Shown: positions 9,143-18,427, counted from the first letter of the stretch. The stretch is 64,000 nt of DNA from CAVPWP01 sp050789285 (GCF_050789285.1 NZ_JBOUVX010000002.1:1234483-1298482), one strand, 5' to 3'. A program made the numbers and translations. Notes: generated by a model not told the origin, from the letters alone.

Positions 9143-9823
9143 ATGTCGATCTGGACACGCATAGCCGACGCCCTGTCCGCGCTGGTCTCGGGCGAGACGC
9201 TGGCGGCCGTGTTCGACAAGCTCCGCACCCCGCCCGAGCGCACCGTCGCCTTCGCCATCGCGGTGATCGCTCTGGGGGCGAAGATGGCCAAGGCCGACGG
9301 GCTTGTGACGCGGAACGAGGTGTCGGCCTTCCGCGAGGTCTTCGAGATCCCGGCCGGCGAAGAGGCGAATGCGGCGCGCGTCTTCAATCTGGCCCGGCAG
9401 GACGTGGCCGGCTTCGAGGAATACGCCGGGCGCATCGCGGGGATGTACGGCGAAGGCGACAAGGCGCTGTGCCACATCGTCGAAGGGCTGTTTCACATCG
9501 CGGTGGCCGATGGCGACTATCACCCGAACGAAGACACCTTCCTGCAGCGGGTGGCCGAGATCTTCGGCCTGACCGAGCGCGAGTTCCGCGCGATCCGGAC
9601 GCGCTTCGTTCCGAACACCCCGCCCGACCCCTGGGCCGTGCTGGGCGTGGAACCGGGAACCCCGCTCGATGAGGTGCGCGCCGCCTGGCGGGCGCTTGTG
9701 CGCGACGGCCACCCCGATCAACTCGTGGCGCGCGGCCTGCCCGAAGAGGCGGTGAAACTGGCCCAGGCGCGGCTTCAGGCGATCAACGCCGCCTGGGACG
9801 AGATCGCGGCGGGCCGGGCCTGA
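9143..9823 (+). CDS. TerB-DnaJ (DjlA-like) co-chaperone
   Basis: 226 residues with two domains. Residues about 30-145 are TerB-like (AFAIAVIALGAKMAKADGLV, FHIAVADGDYHPNEDTFL: acidic helices that bind metal in TerB proteins). Residues about 165-226 are a J domain with DPWAVLGVEPG and the HPD motif at 190-192 in RDGHPDQL, which stimulates DnaK ATPase. Unlike E. coli DjlA there is no obvious N-terminal membrane helix. A 4-base gap links it to the EEP-family gene after it. Confidence 0.88.
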   Translation: MSIWTRIADALSALVSGETLAAVFDKLRTPPERTVAFAIAVIALGAKMAKADGLVTRNEVSAFREVFEIPAGEEANAARVFNLARQDVAGFEEYAGRIAGMYGEGDKALCHIVEGLFHIAVADGDYHPNEDTFLQRVAEIFGLTEREFRAIRTRFVPNTPPDPWAVLGVEPGTPLDEVRAAWRALVRDGHPDQLVARGLPEEAVKLAQARLQAINAAWDEIAAGRA

Positions 9824-9827
9824 GCGA

Positions 9828-10841
9828 ATGCGGCTGGCCACCTATAACGTCGAGTGGTTCGCCAATCTCTTCGACGACGACGGATTGCTTCAGGCCGATC
9901 ACGGCTGGTCGGGCCGGCAGGATGTGCGCCGGCGCGACCAGGCCGAGGCGCTTGGCATCGTCTTCACCGCCCTCGACGCCGATGCGGTCATGGTGATCGA
10001 GGCCCCCGACGGCAGCCGGCGGCGGTCCGGCACCAAGGCGCTCGAAAGCTTCGCGGCGGCGTTCGGTCTGCGACAGCGCCGGGCCGTGATGGGGTTCCTG
10101 AGCGACACCCAGCAGGAGATCGCGCTTCTTTTCGACCCCGACAGGCTGTCGGCGCATCACGACCCGCGCGGCGGCACGCCCGGAGAAGGCGGCGTTCCGC
10201 GCTTCGACGAAAGCTTTCGGATCGACCTTGACATCGACGCCAAGCCCGAACGGGTGAAGTGGTCGAAGCCGCCGCTGGAACTGGCGGTGACGACCCAGAC
10301 CGGCACGACGCTGCGGATGATCGGGGTGCACGCCAAGTCGAAGGCGCCGCACGGCGCCCAGGGCAAGGAAGCCATCATGCGCGCGGCGATCGAGAATCGC
10401 CGCAAGCAATTGGCCCAGTGCATCTGGCTGCGTCTTCGTGTGGAAGAGCATCTTGCCGCCGCCGAGCCGCTGATCGTCATGGGCGACTTCAACGACGGTC
10501 CCGGACTTGACGAATACGAAAAGCTCTTCGGGCGGTCGGGCGTCGAGGTGGTGATGGGCGAAGACGGAAAGGAACAGCTTCACGATCCCCACGCCCGAGA
10601 GGCGATGACCCGGCACTTCAGCGCGCCTGCGACCGCGCGCTTCTTTCTTGCCGACGAGGGGCGATGGCTGTCCGCGCTTCTCGACTATATCATGGTATCT
10701 CCCGATCTTCTGGACAGGCAGCCCGCCTGGCGGATCTGGCATCCCTTCGACGATCCGGCCTGTTACCGCACGCCGGAACTGCGCGAGGCGCTTCTGACCG
10801 CGTCCGACCATTTTCCGGTGACGCTGGATATCGACCTCTGA
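9828..10841 (+). CDS. Endonuclease/exonuclease/phosphatase (EEP) family protein
   Basis: 337 residues with the EEP fold: LATYNVEWFANLF near the N-terminus (catalytic Asn), MVIEAPD with the metal-binding Glu, GVHAKSK, VMGDFNDGPGLDEYE with the Asp/Asn pair, and TASDHFPVTLDIDL at the C-terminus with the catalytic Asp-His. No signal peptide, so a cytoplasmic phosphodiesterase or nuclease is likely. The ATG follows the J-protein stop by 4 bases, so translation is probably coupled. Nucleic acid versus small phosphoester substrate cannot be decided from sequence. Confidence 0.88.
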   Translation: MRLATYNVEWFANLFDDDGLLQADHGWSGRQDVRRRDQAEALGIVFTALDADAVMVIEAPDGSRRRSGTKALESFAAAFGLRQRRAVMGFLSDTQQEIALLFDPDRLSAHHDPRGGTPGEGGVPRFDESFRIDLDIDAKPERVKWSKPPLELAVTTQTGTTLRMIGVHAKSKAPHGAQGKEAIMRAAIENRRKQLAQCIWLRLRVEEHLAAAEPLIVMGDFNDGPGLDEYEKLFGRSGVEVVMGEDGKEQLHDPHAREAMTRHFSAPATARFFLADEGRWLSALLDYIMVSPDLLDRQPAWRIWHPFDDPACYRTPELREALLTASDHFPVTLDIDL

Positions 10842-10879
10842 GGCTTAAAGACGCCGGCCCGATCGCCTATATTGGCGGG

Positions 10880-11185
10880 ATGAGACAGCTTGTCATGATG
10901 ACGGCCCTCTGGCTGGCCGCCGTTCCCGCCGCCGCGCAGGACAGCGACATCGACGAGGGCAGGGACCTTCTTTCCGAAGGCACGCGCCTTCTGTTGCGCG
11001 GCCTCCTGGCCGAGATGGAACCCGCCCTGCGCGGGCTTCAGGGCGCGCTTCGCGACCTCGACGCCTATCACGCACCCGAGATCCTGCCCAACGGCGACAT
11101 CATCATCCGGCGCAAGACCCCGGAAGAACGCGCGGTGCCCGCGCCCGACCCCACGCCAGACGGCGCCGACGGGATCGAGCTTTAG
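10880..11185 (+). CDS. Small periplasmic hypothetical protein (101 aa)
   Basis: 101 residues with a signal peptide (MRQLVMMTALWLAAVPAAAQ). The mature part is an acidic amphipathic helix (LLSEGTRLLLRGLLAEMEPA) followed by the motif HAPEILPNGDIIIRRKTPEE and a Pro-rich tail. I recognise the ILPNGDIIIRRK pattern as a conserved small rhodobacterial envelope protein without known activity; there are no nucleotide-binding motifs. The stop overlaps the end of the convergent ppx gene by 4 bases. A TATATT-like element sits about 10 bases before the ATG, and only GGCGGG serves as SD. Confidence 0.65.
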   Translation: MRQLVMMTALWLAAVPAAAQDSDIDEGRDLLSEGTRLLLRGLLAEMEPALRGLQGALRDLDAYHAPEILPNGDIIIRRKTPEERAVPAPDPTPDGADGIEL

Positions 11186-12726
11186 GCGACCTTCGTCGTC
11201 ACCTGCGTGGCGCCCAGCGACTGGGCGAGCGAATTGAAGCGGGCTTCCACCACCTCGCCCCAAAGCGGGGCCGAGTTGGCGGTCAGCCGCAGTTCCAGCA
11301 CCTTCTTTTTGGGCATCCAGGACAGCTCGCCCAGGTGATTGGTCGAACTGGCCGAGAACATCGCCCCGAAGCGCATCGCCTTGCCAAGGATCTCGGCCTC
11401 GCGCAGGTCGGTTTCGGTCAGCAGGCCGAACAGCGGCTCGAAGCGTGATCCGGCGCGGCTGTTCTTGTAGCGGTGCAGAAGGGCGAGGCCGATGAAGATG
11501 CGTTCCTGGTGTGTCAGCCCGCCCAGGTTCGCCCGTGTCGCGTTGTCGAAGCAGACCTCGTGGCGATAGTCGGGATGCGCGCGCCAGCTGACGTCGTGCA
11601 GCAGGCAGGCGGCCTTGATGATGCGGCGGCGCTCGTCGTCTGCGCGCGGGAAAAGCGGCAGGATGAACTGGTAAAGGCGCTTGCCGAAGCCTGGAATCCG
11701 GGCGTCCTTGGCTTCGGCGAAGCGGCAGGCCTCGATCAGCGGGTCGCGGTCGCGAAGCTCTTTCGGCATCTGTTCGTAGAGCATCCCTTCGCGGATGCCA
11801 TAGCTCGACAGCGCGATGTCGTGCGGCTTGAACGCCTTGACCAGTTCCTTCAGGACAAGGCTTGCGATCGGCACAAGCTCGATCCGCTCGCTGGACAGGC
11901 CAAGGCGCAGGCGCAGCTCGTCGATGTTGCTGTCGGCGATGTAGGAGACGGTCTTGGTGACGTCGGCGCGGCTCATCCGGTATTCGTGCAGGACCGACAG
12001 CGGATAGTTCCGCCGATCCATGTCGATCCGGCCGATGGCGCGCCAGGATCCGCCGACCAGGAACAAGCGGTCGGGCTGGGGTCCCATCCTGTCCTTCAGT
12101 TCGGCCACGCGCTGCGCGATCACCTTGCGCAACGCCTTCTTGCCGCCGGGAAGCGAGCGCAGCAAAAGCGGCCCAAGGCGCGAGGTCACCCGCTTGCCGA
12201 CGCGGCCGTCGTGAAGCTCGGCCAGTTCCATGGACGACCCGCCGATGTCGCAGACAAGGCCATAGGCCCCGGGCCAGCCCAGAAGGACGCCCTGCGCCGA
12301 AAGCCGCGCCTCTTCCTCGCCGTCGATGACGTACAGCCGAAGACCCGTGGTCGCCTCGACCTCGGTGCGGAAGGCTTCGCCGTCTGCGGCCTCGCGCACG
12401 GCGGCGGTGGCCACCGCCGTCAGCGGGGCGATTCCCATTCCTTCCGCCAGCGTCTGGAAGCGTCTCAGGGCGGCCAGCGCGCGCACCTTGCCTTCGGGGT
12501 TCAGCTGGCCGGTCTCGGCCAGCCCGCGGCCCAGGGCGCACATGATCTTTTCATTGTAGAAATAGGCTGGGCTGCGCGCCGCGCCGTCGAACACCACAAG
12601 CCGGACCGAGTTCGATCCAACATCGACGACGCCCACGCGCGACAGTGACCTTGCGGCCATGTCCCGGAAGAGCGGGCGACCGAACGGGCCCCAGTCGTCT
12701 TCTGCGGCCTCTCCGCGTCCGTCCAT
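11182..12726 (-). CDS. ppx: Exopolyphosphatase / guanosine pentaphosphatase (Ppx/GppA)
   Basis: 514 residues. The N-terminal actin-like ATPase fold shows VVDVGSNSVRLVVFD (about 33-47), ATAAVREA, the catalytic-Glu region IDGEEEARLSAQG and CDIGGSSMELAEL. The C-terminal part (about 320-510) is an all-helical HD-like domain with HDVSWRAHPDYRHE, as in the two-domain form. It hydrolyses terminal phosphate from polyphosphate and perhaps pppGpp. GGGGGGA precedes the ATG. It lies 63 bases downstream of ppk1 on the same strand, so polyphosphate synthesis and breakdown are co-encoded. Confidence 0.93.
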   Translation of the reverse strand: MDGRGEAAEDDWGPFGRPLFRDMAARSLSRVGVVDVGSNSVRLVVFDGAARSPAYFYNEKIMCALGRGLAETGQLNPEGKVRALAALRRFQTLAEGMGIAPLTAVATAAVREAADGEAFRTEVEATTGLRLYVIDGEEEARLSAQGVLLGWPGAYGLVCDIGGSSMELAELHDGRVGKRVTSRLGPLLLRSLPGGKKALRKVIAQRVAELKDRMGPQPDRLFLVGGSWRAIGRIDMDRRNYPLSVLHEYRMSRADVTKTVSYIADSNIDELRLRLGLSSERIELVPIASLVLKELVKAFKPHDIALSSYGIREGMLYEQMPKELRDRDPLIEACRFAEAKDARIPGFGKRLYQFILPLFPRADDERRRIIKAACLLHDVSWRAHPDYRHEVCFDNATRANLGGLTHQERIFIGLALLHRYKNSRAGSRFEPLFGLLTETDLREAEILGKAMRFGAMFSASSTNHLGELSWMPKKKVLELRLTANSAPLWGEVVEARFNSLAQSLGATQVTTKVA

Positions 12727-12789
12727 TCGTTTCCCCCCGGATGGCGGCTTGGGTATCGGGCGGCAGACTGCATCGCCCGGCCGGACAGG

Positions 12790-14982
12790 TCAATCGTCGC
12801 CGTGGGCCAGTTGTGGCACATCCGCCGCCCCGGCCGACCCGCGCCCGGAAAGCGACGGGTTTTCCATGAAGAAGCGATGGCAGTTGAACGGCGTGCCGTC
12901 GGTCGTCGTGCCCGGGCGGCTGTAGCTGCCATCGGGCGCCAGCACCCAGCTTTGCGCCACGTCGGCAAGGTTGGCCGCCATGATCTGGCTCATGATCTGG
13001 GCCTTGACGGTGTTGTTGTGGATCTCGACCAGGGTCTCGACCCGGCGCGACAGGTTGCGATCCATCCAGTCGGCCGACGAGATGTAGACCCGCGCCTTCT
13101 TCGACGGCAGCCCGTGCCCGTCGCCGAAGCAGACGATGCGCGAATGCTCCAGGAAGCGGCCGACGATCGACTTGACGCGGATGTTCTCGCTCAGGCCCTT
13201 GATGCCGGGGCGCAGGCCGCAGATGCCGCGCACGACTAGGTTGATCTTCACGCCGGCCTGGCTGGCAAGGTAAAGCGCGTCGATCACGTCGGGTTCGATC
13301 AGCGCGTTCATCTTGGCCCAGATTTCGGCCTTGCGGCCCTGAAGGGCGTGGTCGGCCTCGGTCGCGATCCGGTCGAGCAGCGTGGACTTGAGGTTCAGCG
13401 GCGAGATCGCAAGGTTTTCAAGCCCGTCGGGCTGGGCGTAGCCCGACAGGTAGTTGAAGACCTTTGTCGCGTCGCGCCCCAGCGAGGCGTCGCAGGTGAA
13501 GAAGCTGAGGTCGGTATAGATGCGCGCCGTGATCGGGTGGTAGTTCCCGGTTCCGTAATGCGTGTAGGTGACAAGCTTGCCGCCCTCGCGCCGCACGACG
13601 GTCGAGATCTTGGCGTGCGTCTTGAGGTTGATGAAGCCATAGACGACATGCGCGCCCGCGCGTTCCAGCCGCCGCGACTGCCGGATGTTCGCGGCCTCGT
13701 CGAAGCGCGCCTTGAGTTCGACCAGTGCGGTCACCGACTTGCCGTCCTCGGCCGCCTCGCACAGCGCCTCGACGATGGGGCTGCGGTTCGAGGTGCGATA
13801 GAGCGTCTGCTTGATCGCCAGAACGTTCGGGTCGCGCGCGGCCTGCTGGAGGAAGCGCACCACCATGTCGAACGTCTCGTAGGGGTGGTGAAGCAGCATG
13901 TCCTTCTGGCGGATCGCCGCGAACATGTCGCCGTCGTGGTCCTGCACGCGCTCGGGCACGCGGGGCGTGAACGAGGGCCACAGAAGATCGGGACGGCTGT
14001 CCAGCACAAGTTCGCCCAGGTCGGCCATGCCGATCAGGCCGTCGATCGGGATCACCTCGTCCTCGGTGACCTCGAGTTCCTCCATCACCACCGACTTGAG
14101 GGCTTCGGGCGCGTCGGCCGAGATCTTCATCCGCACGACCTCGCCCCGGCGGCGGCGCTTCAGCGCGACCTCGAATTCCCGAACCAGGTCTTCGGCTTCT
14201 TCCTCGAGCTCGAGGTCGCTGTCGCGCAGGATGCGGAAGCTGCAGAATGCCTTCATCTGGTAGCCGGGGAACAGCCGGTCGAGGTGAAGAAGCAGAAGCT
14301 CCTCAAGCGGCAGGAACCGGTGACGGCCGTCCTCGGACGGCAGCGGCACGAAGCGGTCGATCTGGTGCGGGATGGGCAGCAGCGCCAGCAGAAGCCGCTT
14401 GTCGTCGCGCCGCTGAAGCTGCAGCGCAAGCGAGAAGCCTTCGTTCGGGATGAACGGGAAGGGGTGCGCGGGGTCGATGGCCAGCGGTGACAGGATCGGG
14501 AAGACCTGATCGCGGAAGACATCGTCAAGATAGGTGCGGTCGGCCTTGGTCAGACGCTCGCGTGTCAGAAGGGCGATGCCCTCGCCCTCCATCTCCTTCT
14601 TCAGCACCTCCCAGACCCTGAGCTGTTCCTGGATCAGGCGCCGGGCATCGGCATTGATCAGCACTAGCTGTTCGGCCGGGGTGCGCCCGTCGATCGCGGG
14701 CGTGGTGTTGCCGGCACGGGCCAGTTCGCGCAGGCCGGCGACCCGGACGGTGTAGAATTCGTCAAGGTTGGTGGCCGAGATCGACAGGAAGCGCAGCCGT
14801 TCGAGCAGCGGAACCTTGGGGTTCGACGCCTCTTCGAGAACGCGCCAGTTGAACGCAAGCCACGACAGCTCGCGGTTGAAGAACCGGCTCGGGCCGCCAA
14901 GGTCGGCCCCCTCGAGTGCCGCGGGCGCCGGAAAGGGCGAATTCAGGAAATCACTGGTCATCGTGCTAAGATCATTGAACAT
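12790..14982 (-). CDS. ppk1: Polyphosphate kinase 1
   Basis: 730 residues; makes polyphosphate from ATP at the inner membrane. The PPK_N domain begins RFFNRELSWLAFNWRVLEEA, and the body carries the two phospholipase-D-like catalytic domains. The phospho-acceptor His is His456 in NLKTHAK, and the second essential His is His613 in RFLEHSRI; GTGNYHP and LVVRGICGLRPG are also present. Two in-frame ATGs (14982, 14961) lie in the gap after hda; neither has a good SD, and I took the first. The frame is open upstream through hda, but that extension is basic, low-complexity and unlike any PPK. Confidence 0.93.
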   Translation of the reverse strand: MFNDLSTMTSDFLNSPFPAPAALEGADLGGPSRFFNRELSWLAFNWRVLEEASNPKVPLLERLRFLSISATNLDEFYTVRVAGLRELARAGNTTPAIDGRTPAEQLVLINADARRLIQEQLRVWEVLKKEMEGEGIALLTRERLTKADRTYLDDVFRDQVFPILSPLAIDPAHPFPFIPNEGFSLALQLQRRDDKRLLLALLPIPHQIDRFVPLPSEDGRHRFLPLEELLLLHLDRLFPGYQMKAFCSFRILRDSDLELEEEAEDLVREFEVALKRRRRGEVVRMKISADAPEALKSVVMEELEVTEDEVIPIDGLIGMADLGELVLDSRPDLLWPSFTPRVPERVQDHDGDMFAAIRQKDMLLHHPYETFDMVVRFLQQAARDPNVLAIKQTLYRTSNRSPIVEALCEAAEDGKSVTALVELKARFDEAANIRQSRRLERAGAHVVYGFINLKTHAKISTVVRREGGKLVTYTHYGTGNYHPITARIYTDLSFFTCDASLGRDATKVFNYLSGYAQPDGLENLAISPLNLKSTLLDRIATEADHALQGRKAEIWAKMNALIEPDVIDALYLASQAGVKINLVVRGICGLRPGIKGLSENIRVKSIVGRFLEHSRIVCFGDGHGLPSKKARVYISSADWMDRNLSRRVETLVEIHNNTVKAQIMSQIMAANLADVAQSWVLAPDGSYSRPGTTTDGTPFNCHRFFMENPSLSGRGSAGAADVPQLAHGDD

Positions 14983-15004
14983 GGCTGTGGCAGAAAGATG
15001 GTGG

Positions 15005-15688
15005 TCAGTCGCCCGGATTGCCAGTTTCGCCAAGGATTTCCGCAACGAAGGGCCGGGTAATCGCCCGTTTCTGCGCCAGCGCCTTCTGATCGATGCGCGC
15101 GACGATCGCCTGCGCCGCGGCGAACGAGCGTTCGATCCGCGACGCGAGGTAGGCGACCACGGCGGGGTCGACGGCAAGCTGCCGGTCGTCGAAGAACTTG
15201 AGAAGAAGTCCCGACAAGAGCGTGTCGTCTGGTTCGTTCAGCCGGGCAAGGCCGGCGGCCTGAAGGCGGCTGGCAAGATCGGGCAGCGACAGGCGCCACT
15301 GCGCTGGCGCCCTGCGCGCCGTCAGAAGCAGCCAGCCGCCGCTTTCCTGCAGCAGGTTGTGAAGCCCCAGAAGCCGAAGCTCGGTCTCGGGGTCGTCGAT
15401 CCGGTCGGCATCCTCGATCGCGATGCGGGCCTCGGGCGCGAGTGGCCGTCCAAGCACGCCGGCAAGCGCATCCGTCGCCAGAATCGTGGCCCCGGACTCG
15501 GCCGCCCAGACATGCGCTAGGTGGGTCTTGCCCGATCCTGCAGGACCGGTGAGGACCAGCTTGCGCCCGGGCCAGGCCTGCCAGCCCTCGATGCCGCGCA
15601 CGGCATCCGCGTTGGGCGGCGCCACCAGGAAATCGCTGCGGCCAAGCGCCGCTTTCGCGGGCAGGGAAAACGCCAGTTGCTCGGCCAT
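15005..15688 (-). CDS. hda: Hda-like DnaA homologue (regulatory inactivation of DnaA)
   Basis: 227 residues, a DnaA-type AAA+ module without the origin-binding domain IV. QLAFSLP at residues 4-10 matches the N-terminal sliding-clamp-binding motif of Hda. Walker A is GPAGSGKT (48-55), Walker B IAIEDAD (89-95), and sensor-2-like helices fill the C-terminus. It would promote hydrolysis of DnaA-ATP after initiation. It starts 2 bases after the AI-2E-type gene stop and ends 22 bases before ppk1. The name rests on the clamp motif and size; other short DnaA paralogues exist in this order. Confidence 0.88.
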   Translation of the reverse strand: MAEQLAFSLPAKAALGRSDFLVAPPNADAVRGIEGWQAWPGRKLVLTGPAGSGKTHLAHVWAAESGATILATDALAGVLGRPLAPEARIAIEDADRIDDPETELRLLGLHNLLQESGGWLLLTARRAPAQWRLSLPDLASRLQAAGLARLNEPDDTLLSGLLLKFFDDRQLAVDPAVVAYLASRIERSFAAAQAIVARIDQKALAQKRAITRPFVAEILGETGNPGD

Positions 15689-15690
15689 GG

Positions 15691-16836
15691 CTAGTCCTGG
15701 TCGCCGCCGCCGGACGCGCCGTCTGTTCCGGTGCCCGATCCGGCATCTGTGCCCTGGTATAGCCGTCCGTCGCGGTAACGCTCGAGCGCGAAGCGGGCCA
15801 GAACCCCCAGCGCCGCCGAGACCGGAACCGCCACCAGCATGCCGACAAAGCCGAAAAGCGTGCCGAAGGCCGACAGCGCGAAGATCAGCCAGACCGGATG
15901 CAGGCCAACCGACTGGCCCACGAGGTTCGGCGACAGGATGTTGCCCTCGACGAACTGGCCGAAAAAGAAGATGCCCGCGACAGCCGCGATCCAGACCCAG
16001 TCGCCCCAGAACTGAAACAGCGCCAGCCCGATCGCCAGAATGCCCCCCAGAAGCGCGCCGACATAGGGGATGAAGGTGACAAGTCCGGCCAGTGCGCCGA
16101 TGACCGCGCCGAAATTCAGCCCCACCAGCATCAGGGCGGCGGCATAGTAGATCCCGAGGATCAGGCAGACCGCGCCCTGTCCCCGGATGAACGCGGCCAA
16201 GGTCCGGTCGATCTCGGCGGCAAGATGGCGCACCGTGGGGGCGTGATCGCGCGGTAGAAGGTCATCGACTTTCGCCACCAGCTTGTCCCAGTCGAGCAGC
16301 AGGTAGAACGTCACCACCGGCACAAGGACGATCAGCACCAGGACGTTGATCAGGCTCATCGCCGAATTCAGAAGCGTGTCGACGATTTCGCCGCTGCGCG
16401 ACTGGATCATTTCGCCCAGCGCCACAAGGCTTTGACGCATCTGCGAGTCGGGGTCGAGAAGGGCCGGGAAGCGGGTGGTCAGGAAGGTTTCCAGTTGCCC
16501 CAGCAGCTTCGGCATCGCGTCGAAAAGTCCGATCGCCTGTTCGACCAGGGTCGGGATCACCAGAAGCGCAAGGACCAGAAAGACGATCACCGCGAAGAAG
16601 GTGATCGTGATGGTGGACCAGATCCGTGAAAAGCCGTGACGTTCCAGCCAGTCGGCGATGGGATCAAGCAGATAGGCGATCGCGCCGCCCAGAACGAAGG
16701 GCAGGATCACGTCGCCCAGCAGCCACAGGATCGCCACCAACGCCACGGCGGCGACGATCCAGTACCTGATCTGCAACTGGACGGGCAGGGCCACGCGGCG
16801 CATCCTTCGACTTCGGTCCTGACTGTCTTGACGCAT
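15691..16836 (-). CDS. AI-2E family (UPF0118) transporter
   Basis: 381 residues with about eight hydrophobic segments: paired helices at the N-terminus (YWIVAAVALVAILWLLGDVI, IAYLLDPIADWLERHG), a soluble helical stretch (about 90-170), then LINVLVLIVLVPVVTFYLLL and the conserved AVIGALAGLVTFIPYVGALL region and GLHPVWLIFALSAFGTLFGF. These are signatures of the TqsA/AI-2E exporter family, whose real substrates are mostly unknown. Start at 16836 or 16803 (11 codons shorter); neither has a strong SD. It heads the minus-strand run with hda, ppk1 and ppx and diverges from proS. The C-terminus is Gly/Asp-rich. Confidence 0.88.
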   Translation of the reverse strand: MRQDSQDRSRRMRRVALPVQLQIRYWIVAAVALVAILWLLGDVILPFVLGGAIAYLLDPIADWLERHGFSRIWSTITITFFAVIVFLVLALLVIPTLVEQAIGLFDAMPKLLGQLETFLTTRFPALLDPDSQMRQSLVALGEMIQSRSGEIVDTLLNSAMSLINVLVLIVLVPVVTFYLLLDWDKLVAKVDDLLPRDHAPTVRHLAAEIDRTLAAFIRGQGAVCLILGIYYAAALMLVGLNFGAVIGALAGLVTFIPYVGALLGGILAIGLALFQFWGDWVWIAAVAGIFFFGQFVEGNILSPNLVGQSVGLHPVWLIFALSAFGTLFGFVGMLVAVPVSAALGVLARFALERYRDGRLYQGTDAGSGTGTDGASGGGDQD

Positions 16837-16923
16837 CGGGCGGCGCGGCGCAAGCGGCGGGGCTTGCCGGTCGGGGACCGATCCCCTAGACGAAGCGGGC
16901 AACGCCTGATGAATGGACGACCC

Positions 16924-18267
16924 ATGCGCCTTTCCCGCTATTTTCTGCCGGTTCTGAAGGAAACACCCGCCGAGGCCCAGATCGTGAGCCACCGCTACAT
17001 GCTGCGGGCGGGCATGATCAAGCAGGCCAGCGCCGGCATCTATTCCTGGCTGCCGCTGGGCTACAAGGTGCTGCGCCGGGTCGAGCAGATCGTTCACGAG
17101 GAACAGATCCGCGCGGGACACATCCCGATGCTGATGCCGACACTTCAGTCGGCGGACCTGTGGCGCGAAAGCGGGCGCTACGACGACTATGGCGAAGAGA
17201 TGCTGCGCATCAAGGACCGCCACGACCGGGACATGCTCTACGGGCCAACGAACGAAGAGTTGATCACCGACATCTTCCGGTCGAACGTCACCAGCTACCG
17301 CGACCTGCCACTGACGCTCTACCACATCCAGTGGAAGTTCCGCGACGAGATCCGCCCGCGGTTCGGCGTGATGCGCGGCCGCGAGTTCCTGATGAAGGAC
17401 GGCTACAACTTCGATCTGACGAAGGAAGACGCGCTGCACGCCTACAACCGTCACCTTGTCAGCTACTTGCGCACCTACGAACGGATGGGCCTTCAGGCGA
17501 TCCCGATGCGCGCCGCCTCGGGGCCGATCGGCGGCGACAACACGCACGAATTCCTGGTGCTGGCCGAGACCGGCGAATCCGAGGTCTTCTACGACAGCGC
17601 CGTGACCGACATCCGTCTGGGCGAACGCGAGATCGACTATGACGACAAGGCCCAGTGCCAGGCGATCCTCGAAGAATTCACCGCGCTTTACGCCCGCACC
17701 GACGAGACCCATGACGAAGCCGCCTTCGCCGCGATCCCCGAGGCACGGCGGCGGTCCGCGCGCGGGATCGAGGTGGGCCAGATCTTCTATTTCGGCACAA
17801 AGTATTCCGAACCCATGGGGGCGATGGTCACCGATGCCGACGGCAACCGCGTGCCGGTGCACATGGGCTCGCACGGGATCGGGGTCAGCCGGCTTCTGGG
17901 CGCGATCATCGAGGCCAGCCACGACGAGCGCGGCATCATTTGGCCCGAAGGCGTGACGCCGTTCCATGTCGGCATCGTCAACCTCAAGCAGGGCGACGGG
18001 GCGGCGGACGTGGCCTGCGACGGGCTTTATGCCGCGCTCGCCGCGCGCGGTCTCGAGCCGCTTTACGACGACACTGCCGAACGCGCTGGTGCCAAGTTCG
18101 CCACGATGGATCTGATCGGCCTGCCCTGGCGGATCACGGTCGGGCCGCGCGGCCTTGCCAACGGGGTGGTCGAACTGACCAGCCGCCGGACCGGCGAAAG
18201 CGAAGAGATGAGCCCCGAGGCTGCCGTGGCGAAGGTGGCCGAGATCTATGGCAGGTCGTCCCTCTGA
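16924..18267 (+). CDS. proS: Prolyl-tRNA synthetase (short alphaproteobacterial type)
   Basis: 447 residues; charges tRNA-Pro. Class II core: MIKQASAGIYSWLPLGYKVL, motif 2 region YHIQWKFRDEIRPRFGVMRGREFLM, then the motif 3 region MGSHGIGVSRLLGAIIE, followed by an anticodon-binding domain (about 350-447). At about 440 residues it lacks the roughly 180-residue editing insertion of the E. coli enzyme, as expected for alphaproteobacteria, where free-standing ProXp editors compensate. An in-frame ATG five codons upstream (MNGRPMRLSR) is a possible alternative start. Confidence 0.95.
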   Translation: MRLSRYFLPVLKETPAEAQIVSHRYMLRAGMIKQASAGIYSWLPLGYKVLRRVEQIVHEEQIRAGHIPMLMPTLQSADLWRESGRYDDYGEEMLRIKDRHDRDMLYGPTNEELITDIFRSNVTSYRDLPLTLYHIQWKFRDEIRPRFGVMRGREFLMKDGYNFDLTKEDALHAYNRHLVSYLRTYERMGLQAIPMRAASGPIGGDNTHEFLVLAETGESEVFYDSAVTDIRLGEREIDYDDKAQCQAILEEFTALYARTDETHDEAAFAAIPEARRRSARGIEVGQIFYFGTKYSEPMGAMVTDADGNRVPVHMGSHGIGVSRLLGAIIEASHDERGIIWPEGVTPFHVGIVNLKQGDGAADVACDGLYAALAARGLEPLYDDTAERAGAKFATMDLIGLPWRITVGPRGLANGVVELTSRRTGESEEMSPEAAVAKVAEIYGRSSL

Positions 18268-18330
18268 TCGGGGCCGCTGCGGCGGCGGACAGGGTCGCGC
18301 GATCGTGATGGCCGCCCGTCGCCGCTTTCC

Positions 18331-18350
18331 GCCCGGCACGCGTGCCGGGC
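18331..18350. repeat. Perfect 20-bp palindrome between proS and lolC
   Basis: GCCCGGCACG followed directly by its exact complement CGTGCCGGGC, 63 bases after the proS stop and 77 bases before lolC. As RNA it could form an 8-bp stem with a 4-base loop, but no T tract follows, so either a weak terminator or a protein-binding site is possible. Confidence 0.55.
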
Positions 18351-18427
18351 ACGTTGTGGATGGGTCGAAAAGCCGCTAGGGCTTGCGTCCAGACGGCTGG
18401 AAGGCCCAAGCAGGAAGGTCCCGGATC

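Noticed and set aside
13348..14490. Plus-strand open frame opposite ppk1
   Set aside because: No SD, low-complexity shadow composition; ppk1 catalytic motifs lie on the other strand.
14983..15177. N-terminal extension of ppk1 into hda
   Set aside because: The extra 65 residues are basic and unlike PPK, and would overlap hda by some 170 bases.
16837..18339. Extension of the AI-2E-type protein upstream through proS
   Set aside because: The open frame is a shadow of proS; the membrane protein starts at MRQDSQ or MRRVAL.
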